Source of the DNA: Archilochus colubris | Lineage: Eukaryota > Chordata > Aves > Apodiformes > Trochilidae | Direction: 5' to 3' | Assembly: GCA_023079485.1 (NCBI GenBank) | Contig: CM041092.1 | Coordinates: 11,297,127-11,361,126, forward strand | DNA length: 64,000 bases | In this document: positions 46,797-58,135 of the stretch, piece by piece | Position numbering within the stretch: the first letter of the stretch is position 1 | Layout of the letters: every line of letters starts with the position of its first letter | Translations under genes and position numbers: made by a program | The notes under the pieces: generated by a model | Told to the model about the DNA's origin: nothing | Seen by the model: the letters and a program-made list of their open reading frames with translations, nothing else | Database searches by the model: none

Positions 46797-48796
46797 CCTT
46801 ATTTCTCCTTTGCGAAGAGTTACCTGAGTTATTTATAAAGGTAATAGAAAAGTTGCAATGAGGTGACCTGTGTTGCAGTTCTAGGTTGTTTATTCCTCAC
46901 AGAAAGCCTGCTGTGATACTGCAGCTGTTGCCTTGCAGAGTGCACAAGGTGAGGCAGGAGTTGTGACAGTGTCCCAGTGCTCAGTGAGGAGCTCAAGTTT
47001 CTTCTTTGATGTGGGGGAGCATAGTATCTGCACACTCTTGCCATCCACCCTGCTACTGAATTGTACTTTTGTTTTTTTTAACTGATAACCCTTGGTTCAT
47101 ATGCTTGAAAATTTGGTTCTGTCTTCCTGGGGTTTTGTGTAAGTTCAGTGTGAAGCTCTTAGATGCTGTTGTAGTGGAGCCCATGAGAAGCCCAGATAAG
47201 ATGGTCACAGGAGAGCATGGCAAACCCCAGCCAGAGTAAGAGCTGCAGTGTGTAAGCTGCTGTGAAATTAGAGGTAAGCTCTCTAATTCTTCAGAGGACT
47301 GTAGGGTGATTTAATTAAAGCTAAATAAGGTCTCCTAGCAGATTCTCATCTGAACAGTAGTTTGACCAGTCCCATATGTTTCCCTCAAAGGTCAATAAAT
47401 GAGGAAACCTCATTATGCAGGAGCCTTTTCTAGGGGTGCACATGAGATGTGACTTGTGGAGGTGCAAGTGCAGTGTGCTGTGCCCTGGCTGTGAGACAGA
47501 TCCATCCCCCCGGGGCAATCCTGGCTGGGGCTGAGTGCAGGGATGTGCCCGGGGCAGAGGGAAAAGCTGTGTGTGTTCTTCGATAGTGTCAAGTGGCCCT
47601 TGGAGCCAGTCTGGTGGGACAAGTTCCAGCTGGTGAGGGTGGGAGGGGAGGGCAAGGAGCAGTGGATGAATAAAGGACCGTGCTTTTGTTGGCCTTGGAG
47701 TTTTCTAGGGCAGAGCTGCTTGTGCCAGTCTGTCATAGCCTCATTGCTGAGCTGTCTTGCTTTCTAATGTTTATATTTATTTCCCTTGTTCTTTCAGTAC
47801 TTTTTTTGAATACTTTAATGCCCACCTCTTTCCGTTGCTCTTTGGTATCTCATTCTAATAGAAGCATAACTGTGGCAATGACAAAAGATCCCAAACAGAA
47901 GAATTAATGCTTTTACAGGAGGTTCTCTTTTTAGTCTTTTTTAAAGGCATCCCTTTTCCTGAAAATGAAAGATGAAGCATTTTCTTTTATCCTTAAACTT
48001 TACTGTCATGTTTTATTAAGTCAAAATGATAGTTACAGTCAGGGAAAAGCAGAATATGAATTCCTGGTACAGCCATTTTTAAAGTGTGCTTTGTTTTAAA
48101 GCCCTGAAGATTGATTGAAGGTATTTTTCTTTTGGACGTGGAGCTTTAGTCAAAGGGGGCTTGATCTGAGTTGCCCTCTGTAAATCAGGATTAGTTCCTG
48201 TGAAATCAACAATGATACAATACGGGGTGAGTTGGAAAAGACTCATGGCCTGAGAATGAATGAGGGAGGGACTGTGGGTGATCCCCTCAATTCTGTGCTT
48301 GTGCGAGAGGGTGAAGCCACGAGGCAAAAGAGAATTATTTTCTGTCCCTGTTGGGCTGCCATGAAAGGGTTTGGGTGAGAAATGGGCATGTGGCAGTGGA
48401 TTTGTCCTCACACAGGCCCTGCAGTGGCAAATCTCAGCTTTGGGGATGCACTAAGTGTGCAGACCTCTGGCTTCTCCCAGAAGGAGCAGCTCTTTGCCCA
48501 TCCCTTGCCACCCCCACCACAGTCAGGGAGGCCCACGAGCTAAGGAAACCTGATATAAGAGGCAAGAGGATGGTGGCTGAAGTGGTGCTATACAAAATAC
48601 CTGTCTCCTGAAATACCTGAATTTGTTGGCCTTCTTTTGGGGGATGGTCGGAGGGATTCACAGTGCAGAGTTAGGGGAGTGGAGAGAGATGCCCCATCAC
48701 TGAGCTTTGAGACTGTGCAGAGGCTCAGAGGACAGGCTTTCATGAAGGAGAAGACAGATAAACATGGACAGATAATCTTATTGGAACCTTCAATCC

Positions 48797-48815
48797 TTTT
48801 TTTTTTTTTTTTTTT
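48797..48815 (+). repeat. T19 homopolymer
   Basis: Nineteen T in a row, followed by AATGTGTCTGCATTGTGTC. Could be an A-tail remnant on the minus strand, but no retrosequence body is recognisable next to it. Confidence 0.9.
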
Positions 48816-50292
48816 AATGTGTCTGCATTGTGTCTATGTGTGTAGGAACAGCCAAGGTGGTAAAGATACATCAAGATGAGCAAATAAAGAACTGGAAGGA
48901 TATGTCTTGTGTGAGATTTGAGTTTAACCAGGGATTTGAGTTCTTGTCTCTCATCTGCACTGAAACCTTGGCAGCTGATTTCTTGAGTCCTAAGCTGTTT
49001 TCAGCAGAGTCTAGTAAGAACAGCTCTTTTTACAGAATTTAGCTTTATCTAAACAAGGCAATACAATGCAAACCACTGCTAGCCTGGGCTGTGCTTAGGA
49101 TGTGCAGTGTTCTTAGCAGTTTGGATGAAGGCTCGTCCTGAGCACTGGTCATACTCCAGCCCTCACATTGAATTTGCAGCTTGGGAAAAAATTGACACTT
49201 GAATTTGGCCATCTGCAGTAGAATTAAAACATTTACACTTAATAACTAGCTGCTGGAATCTCTCAGGCAGTTACTAGTTTGCTCTTGGCATACAATTGAC
49301 CTGCTCTTGCACATGGCACTGCTTCCTATTCAGAGTTAAGTTTTTTTCAGAAATACAGTTTTAGCAGCTGGGAATAGCAATTACTGAGTTAGAGTCTCAA
49401 AAAAATGGAGAATAAAATGATCATGGCAGTCTGGGAAAGGGTGGGTTGAAGGAGCAACCTTTTGCAGTGCTGTCTACTGTCTGAATATTGTTCAGCTGGT
49501 GCTCCAGGCCTCTGGCTTCAGTCACCCTTAATCAAGCTGGCATTTACCATTATCTCTTAACTCCAGTAGACACCAGTTCAGGGCTGCATGTGACACTGAT
49601 TTGGTTCAGCTTTCCAGCACATGAGAGTTCCACACATTTGATGGATGCAATCAGTTGTAGGCGATAGAGGACATAGGGAAGGACACCATTTTTTGTTTCT
49701 TTTTCATCTTTGTTTGGTCATATATTACTTCACATCAAATTTGAAACCATTATTTTCATGCACACTTCATATTTCTCTATGACAATAAGGAAAAATAAGA
49801 TGAAACTTTACCCCAAATACTGGTTTCAGCTTTCTAAGGAACACTGAAGTCTCTTGGACTGTGGTAAAATCTCCCAGGGAAAGTGGCAGAAATCCAGCAA
49901 CTTGGCACATTTTGCAGCTAGGCCAGACAAAACACTAGTAAATGTACTCTGTTTTGGCACAGAATAAGCTGTGGTATTTTATGAAGCTTTCCAGTATGCA
50001 ACTTTTTATCATTTCATGACCCTGACGAGTGTAAAACTTGAATTTACTCCTCTGTGGATTGTAGACTACATAGGCCTTAGAGAAGCCTGGGGCCCTACTG
50101 TGTGTCTTTAAGATTTTTTTTCACCTAGCCTGAGGTCATTGTTTGGATGCTTAGTACATGAAACTGACCATAGTGACTCAGCCTAAAACTCTGTCTAGTG
50201 TAGTGTCTTATTTCTAGGGTTAGCCAGTAATGTGAGGAGGAGATCATACATAAAGTGAGATTTTCGTGACTGTCTCTTCCCTTTTCCAGTGG

Positions 50293-50316
50293 GATATCCT
50301 CATCATTGAGGATATC
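50293..50316. repeat. 10-bp stem, 4-nt loop hairpin
   Basis: GATATCCTCA, loop TCAT and TGAGGATATC form a perfect compact hairpin. Not part of any recognised repeat. Confidence 0.75.
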
Positions 50317-52356
50317 TGACAGGGAAGAAGGCTTTCTGCCTCTTGCCTGTTTCCCACAACAGCCATCCCATGTCTAAGGAAAGATTTGCTTTGTCTCTCC
50401 TGGAACTCTTAAGTGGATCCAAGAGTTATACAAAATGCATCTCCCTAGGGTTTGTGTCTCTGTGCTGTGTTTCACTTCTGGTTTTGTACTGAAAAAAAAA
50501 TATCATTTGTGCCAATGGCTGGAAATATAATCCAATGCCTCATCATCAATAATTTTCATTACAGCATGACTTGCACAACATCTTCATCATCTGAGATGCC
50601 ACACTACCCAGCAGTGTACACCCTGCAGTATGCTTGTGCTTAATGACTAAACAGTGTGCTGGCCTTAGCTTTGAATGATTTCACATCTCGTACCTCTGCC
50701 AGTCCCATTTTTTTAAATTAACATGAAATCTTCTGTGTTCAAAAATACCCTTCTGTAGTGAAGCACTATAGAACCTCCTTTGGAGAACTGTAAGGGGATT
50801 TTATGCAGCCCTGAGTAAAAATCTGCATGCATGCAGGGCTGGAAAAAAAATGTGAAATGCTGTAATGTTTCACTCACACTATTTGGGAAAATGAGTTGCT
50901 AGAACTACCCCAAATCCTGAATGCCAATGCTATTTTCAGTCAGTGGTATGTAGCTACTGCTGAGGACATGCATAATGGATGCACTGGCAACTCATCTTTA
51001 TGCCAGTGTTTAAAATCACAGAGAAATACAGATAAGAATAAAACATAGGATCCATCTTTCAAACCAGCTGTCTCCCATTGCTGCTGTAAGCAGTCCCCTA
51101 GTGCTCCTCTGGTTCCCAAAGAGCCTTATAAACTTCTTCCAGCTCCTTGACTTCACAATATTGTCCTCCATCCTGGAGTTTGCTCCTTGCCATGAGTCTG
51201 TCATTGTGTGTCAGTGCCTCATGTTGCCAGCCACCAGCCTGGCCACTTCAGCTCACTGAACGTGTTCTGGAGACTACAAACAAAAGTACAGAGATTTTTG
51301 GCACTTGTAGGTCTTGACTTTTATGCTACCTTAATGAATCACTACACCCACAGGGACTGAAAATCTTGTTATGTGTGAACTTAATCAGAATCGGCTTTAT
51401 CGCTAGATAAGATTTAAGGGTAGGAGACTCAATTTGCTGGAAAACACGTGTTTGTAATAATTGAACAAAGTTACGTAGGAAAATACAATATACACATCAG
51501 TATGATTAAATGTGGCAATGCAGATTTTCCTAAGCTGCAGCATCTTGGGGAGCCTATGGCAAGGACTAATTAATCCTCCATCTCCTGCCACAGGCCTGGT
51601 GTGCCCGAGGGAATTTTTAGAGCTATATCTTTTCTGCTGCTATTGTTAAAAATGCTCACGTAGAAAAGGCATGACTTTCCCCTCTCCTAGCCTGACAGTG
51701 AGTGCTCCTCCTCTTTAGCTGTGCCTTGGCTCTTGTGACTGGGAGCTATAGCATCCCAAGATAATGCAGACAATTGACTCAGTTCTCACCATTCTCTTCA
51801 TTAAGCTCTTTTAATTTTTATGTTACCTTAATTAGCACTTTCCTGCCAACACCTTTAAATTGGCTTTTGTTGTTTTAAGACATTTAAAACAGCAGTGGTA
51901 AAATGTATAAATCTCCTATTAGAACAGGATTAATTGCACATGTGTTCTCATGATGACTGATGCTGGCTTTTCCTTAGCAATGTCTTGAATGTACCATGAC
52001 ATTTAAACATGGAAATGCCATGAAACTGAGTTGTTCACACCAGGGGACACATTTACATCTGGAGTATCTGAGACTTCGTGTTGTCAGCACTGGCCATTGC
52101 ACACCAGCTGCTATGTAAGGACACATAACCCAAGGGTACACACAGATATTTATTTAGGGAGCTGTGCACTTCCCTTCTCTTTGAAGACAGAAAGACAGAA
52201 GCCAGTTGTAAATTGGGTCTTTTTTTTTTTCTTGTGTCTTGTGTACTTAGTACAAATGGGGTTGGGATGAAAGGGGATCCTTCACCCTTCTCTTCCCATG
52301 TTGCACACTCTGGATAAGCATTCATCTTTCTGAAAGTGGAATTATTTGTATTTCAG

Positions 52357-52562
52357 GTATCCTCCCTGGGCCTGCCTTGGAAGCTAAATCTGCAGCCTCC
52401 CATCAGTCATGGTTGTTTCAAGATTAAAGGCCACTTCCCTGTCATTGCCAAGCCTTTTTCTTCTTGCTTTTCATCTCTCAGCATCACAGAATGTACCTGA
52501 ATACTCTGAAGCTGAACATCAGCAATGTGTCAGGAAAGAACACCCCACAATTGCTTTTGAAG
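52357..52562 (+). CDS. Candidate signal-peptide exon of unidentified secreted protein
   Basis: A splice-like acceptor (ATTTGTATTTCAG ending at 52356) opens a block with an ATG at 52409 in strong context (G at -3, G at +4). The frame encodes 51 codons plus one base up to a consensus donor AAG|GTAAGAG (GT at 52563). The product starts MVVSRLKATSLSLPS, then a hydrophobic LFLLAF core and HLSASQ as a plausible cleavage region, followed by a polar stretch with one Cys. Signal-peptide exons of secreted and membrane proteins typically end in phase 1, as this does. The frame reads on past the donor for 44 more codons. No downstream partner exon was identified and the family is not recognised; chance cannot be excluded. 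Confidence 0.3.
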
Positions 52563-54761
52563 GTAAGAGCTTCTATGCTGTTTCAATTTCCAGTAGAATG
52601 ATCCATCTTGAAATTCTTCCTGGTGTTGTTATAGGTGATAGTTTAGTCTCTCCTATTTTCCTTACACCTACAATCCACAGGCCAGTGCAGGTGGCCTGAG
52701 GAATTGTATTTCCTATGATGCTTTACAATATTTTGACTTGGAGGTTTCACAGCCATCACTTAGTTCAAGCAGTTTGGGGACAACTACTCTAAGACTCTCA
52801 TTTCCAGCTTGGCTACAGGTTCCCTGTAATCTTGTGCCACACTGAAACTGTATTTCAATTCCCTTTTCTCTGACTGGATTCAGTAATGCTTGTTTACCTC
52901 CCTGGCTGGCTGCATCCAAATAACAAATGAAAAGTGTTAAAGAATTTAGACATACTTAAATGCAAGAGAAATAAGTGTTTTTAAAATTGCAGAGAGTGGC
53001 TACCTTATTGTTTGTGGCTGTTTGTTTGTTTTGTTATGTATTTATCAGTTTTTTCTGCCTTTAATCTTGCCATTTCTTAAGAATGTGAGAAGGGGCTTTT
53101 GTCTTGCAGCATCCTGCCAACTATGGGGAATCTTTTTACTGTTCTTTTGCTACATGGAATTTTGCTTGTCCTTCTGCCAGTTGGATTTTCCATGAGTGTA
53201 CATTTACTCCTGACTTACTGTCTGCCAATCTGTCCACTTACCCACATGATGGATCATTGTACTTGTACCACCATTACTTCTGAATTCACCCCAGAATAGA
53301 GTGTTAAGCTCAGTGTGCCTGCATCATCAGCTGCTGAATCTCTGTGCTAAAAATGGTTTCCTCTTAAATGTTGAAATATTGATCTTGGTTCCCATTTAAG
53401 GCTTTGCAATGCATCTCCAGTTACATTGTTCACTAAAGGCAATTAAATACCTTGCAATGTGTCTCTAGTTAGGTTCTTTGCTAAAGGCAATTTAGTTGTG
53501 GTTTTGTGACCTTTGAGATAGGGTTTCCAGGAAGAAAGTAGTCAAAGGCTTCCTTGTTGACCTTTCTGGGTTCTTCTAGAGCCTTTCTCTTCTTCACAGA
53601 GGATGAAACTTGTCTCTTAATTTAGGAAGTTTAAGAGTTTTCTTGTCTGTTTTCCATTATCTGTGCTTTAAAGGTTTAAGTGGATTAAAGTAAATTAGCA
53701 AAATCTTTAAGCCTACATCATATGCCACTGTCTCTAACCTTGCTCTGGTGGGATGGGTAAATAAATCTTGATTTTAATTGCTAAATAAGTATAACCATCT
53801 GTTTAACTGGGGAGGGCTGAAAGGAGAAACCCTTGTGGTTAAAAACCTGGTGGAACTCAGTTGGGTATTTAAAGAGGTGATACAATAAAAAGGGTATTAC
53901 AGGTACAGAAAAGAGAAGTGTCCTCTTGTTTCTACTAACTGGAAGCACCAAACTTTGAGTTTAAAAAGGATGTGTTTGGGGTATCCAGCAGTGAGATAAA
54001 TGATTCTGCAGGAAATAGTAGAGCCTCAGTTCTGGATGCTGAGGAACTGGTGGGCATTTTTTGCATGCACTCAATATGCATGTTTCTCTGGAGAAGTGAT
54101 GGCTACATAAACACACTCATCATCTCCCAGTTTGCTTTGTTTTAATCAGGCATGATTTTTGAAGAAAAAAAAAAAGCTTTTCATTTCACTGGTCATGTTC
54201 TTTTCCTCTCTTTCAATGAAAGAGGGTGAAACTAGTATGAGTTAATCAGAACTTGACAATTATGCAAAAGAAATAAAAATTGGATTGCAGAGCATCTGGT
54301 TCTCTTAAACCCAAGTTAGATTTAGAGTTACTGTTTTCTCTCAGCACTTGTTTCCCCATGATTGTTCATGAAACAGCTTAATCCTGTATTTTCTGTTGAT
54401 ATGGGAGGAGTAAAAAAGAGAGAATACAATACATGACTTACTCATTTAAGTAGAAAGGAGGCTACAAAGTGCTTTTACTTTAGCTGTGTTTGAACCTGAG
54501 GAAATGCCTGTTTCTTTACAGAGTCTTCTGTCATTCCTTCTGACCTAAAGAAAATGGCCTAGACCAACTGAGGGACCTAAATTCCAGTCCTAAACATTCA
54601 TAATTTACATGCTTAAGATAAACATAGTGCTGCCAGGGCTGGGAAGGGGCTGTGAGCTGAATGATTTGTCTCAGCAGACCACATAGAGATCATGAGGGGC
54701 AGGTTAGGAATTTGTGCTGTGAGTGCTGTCTTGTGTTTGCCCAGCATCAAACTATCACATC
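52563..54761. other. Unique non-coding sequence
   Basis: The only structured item is the diverged 48-bp tandem repeat at 53402-53498. A hydrophobic 66-codon frame (53099-53299) has no supporting context. If the 52.4-kb exon is real, this would be its first coding intron. Confidence 0.45.
53402..53498 (+). repeat. Diverged 48-bp tandem duplication
   Basis: CTTTGCAATGCATCTCCAG... (53402) recurs as CCTTGCAATGTGTCTCTAG... (53450). Both end with CTAAAGGCAATT at the same offset. Period 48, with several substitutions, so older than the 45.4-kb duplication. Confidence 0.85.
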
Positions 54762-54806
54762 TATGCCCCAGTTTCCCTCAGGCTCATAAATGATGCTCAT
54801 TGTACA
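54762..54806 (+). repeat. Possible MIR core relic
   Basis: TATGCCCCAGTTTCCCTCAG resembles the MIR 'tgcctcagtttccctca' core. Too short to be sure. Confidence 0.3.
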
Positions 54807-56942
54807 GCTCACCAACAATAACAATTTATCCTGTTTGGGCTTTTCATAATTAGATTATTCTACTCTGTGCTTATAGGAAATCCAGTTAAAGTTTGATTTC
54901 CCCTGTTAGATCAATAAGAAAATGATCTTTTACTTCCCAGGAGCCTCTTTCTGGTGTCTTATTACCTGCTTGGCTGTGAGTGGGTAGCTACATTAAGGAT
55001 CTTGCATGCTTGTTTATTTTTCAGTGAGTTGAGAAATTAGTGTAACAGGTATAAGTGCTTCCTTTTTTATTTATATATTCAAGTACACCTGCATCCATGT
55101 CCTGTTTTGCTAAAAAATATGTGATGCCAGCACAGCTTCACTGCGAACCTCTCTGGTAAGCCAAGCACTGGAGACACTGTTTTTAGTACCTGGCAGTCAC
55201 CCTTGTCTCTCTTGTCTTTTCCATATATATCTTATAACCTATAGAACAGTCCCTGCATTTGCAGCTTGGCTGTGCCCTTTCTGCACTGCCCTGGTTCTTA
55301 GCAGTGTCCTTCAATGTCTTTCTTAGGCACAAAGCACCCTTCCTATTCACTAAAGACATTTGCAGCTTCTTTATTACATGTCCCTTGGGAAAGTCAGAAA
55401 CATCTTCTGCCATGGCAATACTATGTAAAACTTGTTATTTCAAGAGCCAGGGCTGACATGCACGTATGTTTGTGTGGCTACAGAGTGCTTGGTGTCAGCT
55501 TGTTTACCAAGGAAGGTCTTAAAAGTTTGAAAACTCATCTATGTCATATGAATCACCTGAACACTCACAACTTAGCAGGAAATGAGTTGCAGACAGGTTT
55601 TGACTTTCAGTGTCTACCATTATTTATTTCTCATTAGTTTTATCCATTAAATTGCTTTGCTCAGGAACAAGACTTCCCAGGTTCTTCTCTGTTCTGTCCC
55701 CCAGAGCTTTCTTCCCTGAGTCATGGCAGTCAGTGTAAGCTGGAAGAACATCATTTGTCCCTGCTTTAATAATTGCAGCCTGACTTCATCCATAAAAACA
55801 CCTCAGCTGATGCTATGCTGAAGTATGGGAAAGAGGTGGACTTGGTTAAATAGCTTATATCCCAGATCTTCTCAGGACTAAAAAATCTCAGCTGTGTGGA
55901 CTTTATCATCACAGCTGATGTGAGTTCTCAGTGTGCAGCGTTTTACCCATTGTCTAATTCTCAGTCTCTTCTAGATGCAGACAAATTGCTTTCTGTTGCC
56001 TCAGGTTTTCAAAATAAATTAGTTCAGGAGTGCTTAAATCTGGGGTTTTACTTCAGACTGTCTGTAATTATTACCACCTACAAGATACAGGTGATTCAGG
56101 TTGTAGAATGTAGCTTGCTGTATATTTTATCAATATTTTCTTTCTTTAAAAAACATTTTATTGAAATGTAGCTGTTTTCAAACACTGAAATCTGTGGGGA
56201 ACAGTTAAGTGTTCGCTTGTTATACTGAAAGCAAAAGCAGTTTTAAGTTGGTGCGCTGAAGGATAATAGGGTATGATTTATTTCTTTTGAAGGTTCTTGA
56301 CACTTTACCAAGCACCCCCACTATTGTTGAATTGGTCACTAATACATTATTCCTTTTACTGTATATTGATGGGAAAAAAGCACATTAGCACCCATCAATT
56401 TCAAAGACCAGCTACGAAAGTCCCTTAGGAAATTCTGATAAAGATTTATACTTTTCTTGACCAAATGAGATTTTGGCAATCCAAACCAAAAATGTTAGTT
56501 AACAAAGAAGGAAGATTGTGGGGTGAAGTATGAGAGGTATATCTGGATAAATATCAAAGGGAAGACAAAATACGTTATGGGAGAATTGTAGTCTAGCTTG
56601 CTACCCTTGACTCTCCAGACAGGGAGTCCAGACATTAACCAGTGATGGAGTGTTGACTGGAAACTGGTGGCATTTTGTGGGTGCTACAGAATAGCTGACC
56701 TTCAGTGCAGTTCAGTGTAGATTTTGTTCCCATTAAGTAAGCCTTGTGGCAATTTTCTTTCTAGACTTGAAATATGGAACTGTGGCAAATTAAGCTGATA
56801 TTTTCTTCTTTAGTGTTGATTTAGAACTTGTTTGAAAATTATTACTAATAGAACCATAAATATACAGTGCTTAGGGAAGTAATTTCCTTTCAGCAAAACT
56901 TCTGAAAATTACACCCAACAGCTCTTTCTATATTTTTCGTTC
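54807..56942. other. Unique non-coding sequence
   Basis: Ordinary AT-rich sequence. Plus-strand frames of about 90-107 codons (55314-55637, 55896-56171) lack domain signatures or convincing splice context. Confidence 0.5.
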
Positions 56943-57032
56943 CATAATAATAATTAAAACAATAATAATACTAGATCTGTGACACTTCCCAATTAATGGT
57001 GTCCAAGGCACTTCACAAATAATCGTAATGAG
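56943..57032 (-). repeat. Probable L3/MIR-type relic
   Basis: ATAATAATAATTAAAAC, then AATAATAATACTAG and GTCCAAGGCACTTCACAAA. This resembles the complement of old L3/MIR tails, where a TAA-rich stretch precedes 'tcaaagcgctttacaaa'. Confidence 0.4.
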
Positions 57033-57714
57033 ATTTGATTGAAAAAAAAAAATGCGGTGTGCTGTTCTTTGGGGCCTCAAGAAGGAAAGGGGTCTTGGAA
57101 GAGTGCCTTTTATTCACAAAATGCTTTAGAATGAATAATGACATGCAAGACAGAAAAGGAGGGCTTTACAGTGGAGCTTCAGGAACCAAAGCAATTGAGT
57201 AACTCTTACCTGTTGGAGTGAGGGATGGTAAAACTTAAAGAGGTGCAGGTGAATACCTCAGGTGAAGGAGCAGCCTCTGAGCAGTGATGATGAAAGGGGG
57301 GATGTGCTCAGCAGTAGGACTCAGTGAGGTGGGTGCATGATGTGTAGCAACAGGTACTTAGAAGACCACCAGTGCAATATGTGTGGACCAAGGCCATGTA
57401 GAACTCTGTCAGTAGCAGAGTAGTTTATTTATATATTCCAGAGGTCTTGCTGTTGTAACTGGGACTAACAGCAGCAGGTAACAGCAGCATGTATGTAAGT
57501 CTCCTCTTTGGTACAGTGGTTGGATATAGAACATAGAAGTGGGCTGTCTCTTTTCAGATCCCAGACAGCACCTCAGAGAAAGGAAAAAGGTTGGAAAGCA
57601 AAGCAAATTGCTCTTCTCTTTTTTCTGTGGTTCAGTGCAAAAAACAACGTACTTTACAGAGACCTCATTTTCAGTTTTAAAGTTTCCTTAGCATGGTTCT
57701 CTAACTGCATAAGT
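57033..57714. other. Unique non-coding sequence
   Basis: No gene, repeat or regulatory motif that I can defend. Confidence 0.5.
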
Positions 57715-57822
57715 TTCATAGAGTCACAGTATATGCTGAGTTGTAAGGCACCCATCAAGATTATTGAGTCCAACTCCTGTTCCTGTGTCGGGCACCCCAA
57801 GAATCACACCATGTGCCCAGTT
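57715..57822 (-). mobile_element. CR1 LINE short 3' fragment
   Basis: The plus strand reads TCATAGAGTCACAGTATATG, CTGAGTTGTAAGGCACCCATC, TTGAGTCCAACTCCTG and CACCCCAAGAATCACACCATG. This is the reverse complement of a CR1 3' region of the subtype with a 'gggacccatcaggatcattgagtccaact' sequence. It is about 0.1 kb and heavily truncated. Confidence 0.85.
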
Positions 57823-57989
57823 TGTGAGCCAATGGTATGGCAGACCTCATTTATTCAGCACATCTGCTTCTGATGAGCGTTAATGGGTCACATTCTCCTA
57901 AAATCTTCCAGTCAAGGATGTCATTATGCTTTGATAAAGTTCACTTTAGTACTAGTGATCCTGAAAGAAATATTCTTGTTTAATTATGT

Positions 57990-58135
57990 GGGGTTCACCC
58001 TAGAAAGCCTCAGTCTTAGCTTAGTCAAGCACTTAATATGTACTTAGCTTGAAATCAGTGGGATTGTGTATTTGAAAGCAAGTGTATGCTTATGTGCTGA
58101 GCTAGGCCACAGTCAGTGCAGAGCACTGAAGCATC
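57990..58135. repeat. Ancient amniote repeat with self-complementary core
   Basis: Reads CCTCAGTCTTAGCTTAGTC, AAGCACTTAATATGTACTTAG, GAAATCAGTGGGATT, then AAGTGTATGCTTATGTGCTG. The half before the CAGTGGGATT centre and the half after it are imperfect complements. I recall this as a widespread old reptile/bird repeat ('gcaagcacttaa..gaaatcaatgggatt..gcttaagtgctt'). Family name uncertain. Confidence 0.45.

Larger units (their letters stand above)
46417..52356. other. Unique non-coding sequence
   Basis: No gene recognised. Small structures: inverted repeats at 46772-46796 and 50293-50316, and a T19 homopolymer at 48797-48815 followed by a GT-rich patch. Open frames here are short and unsupported. 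Confidence 0.5.
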
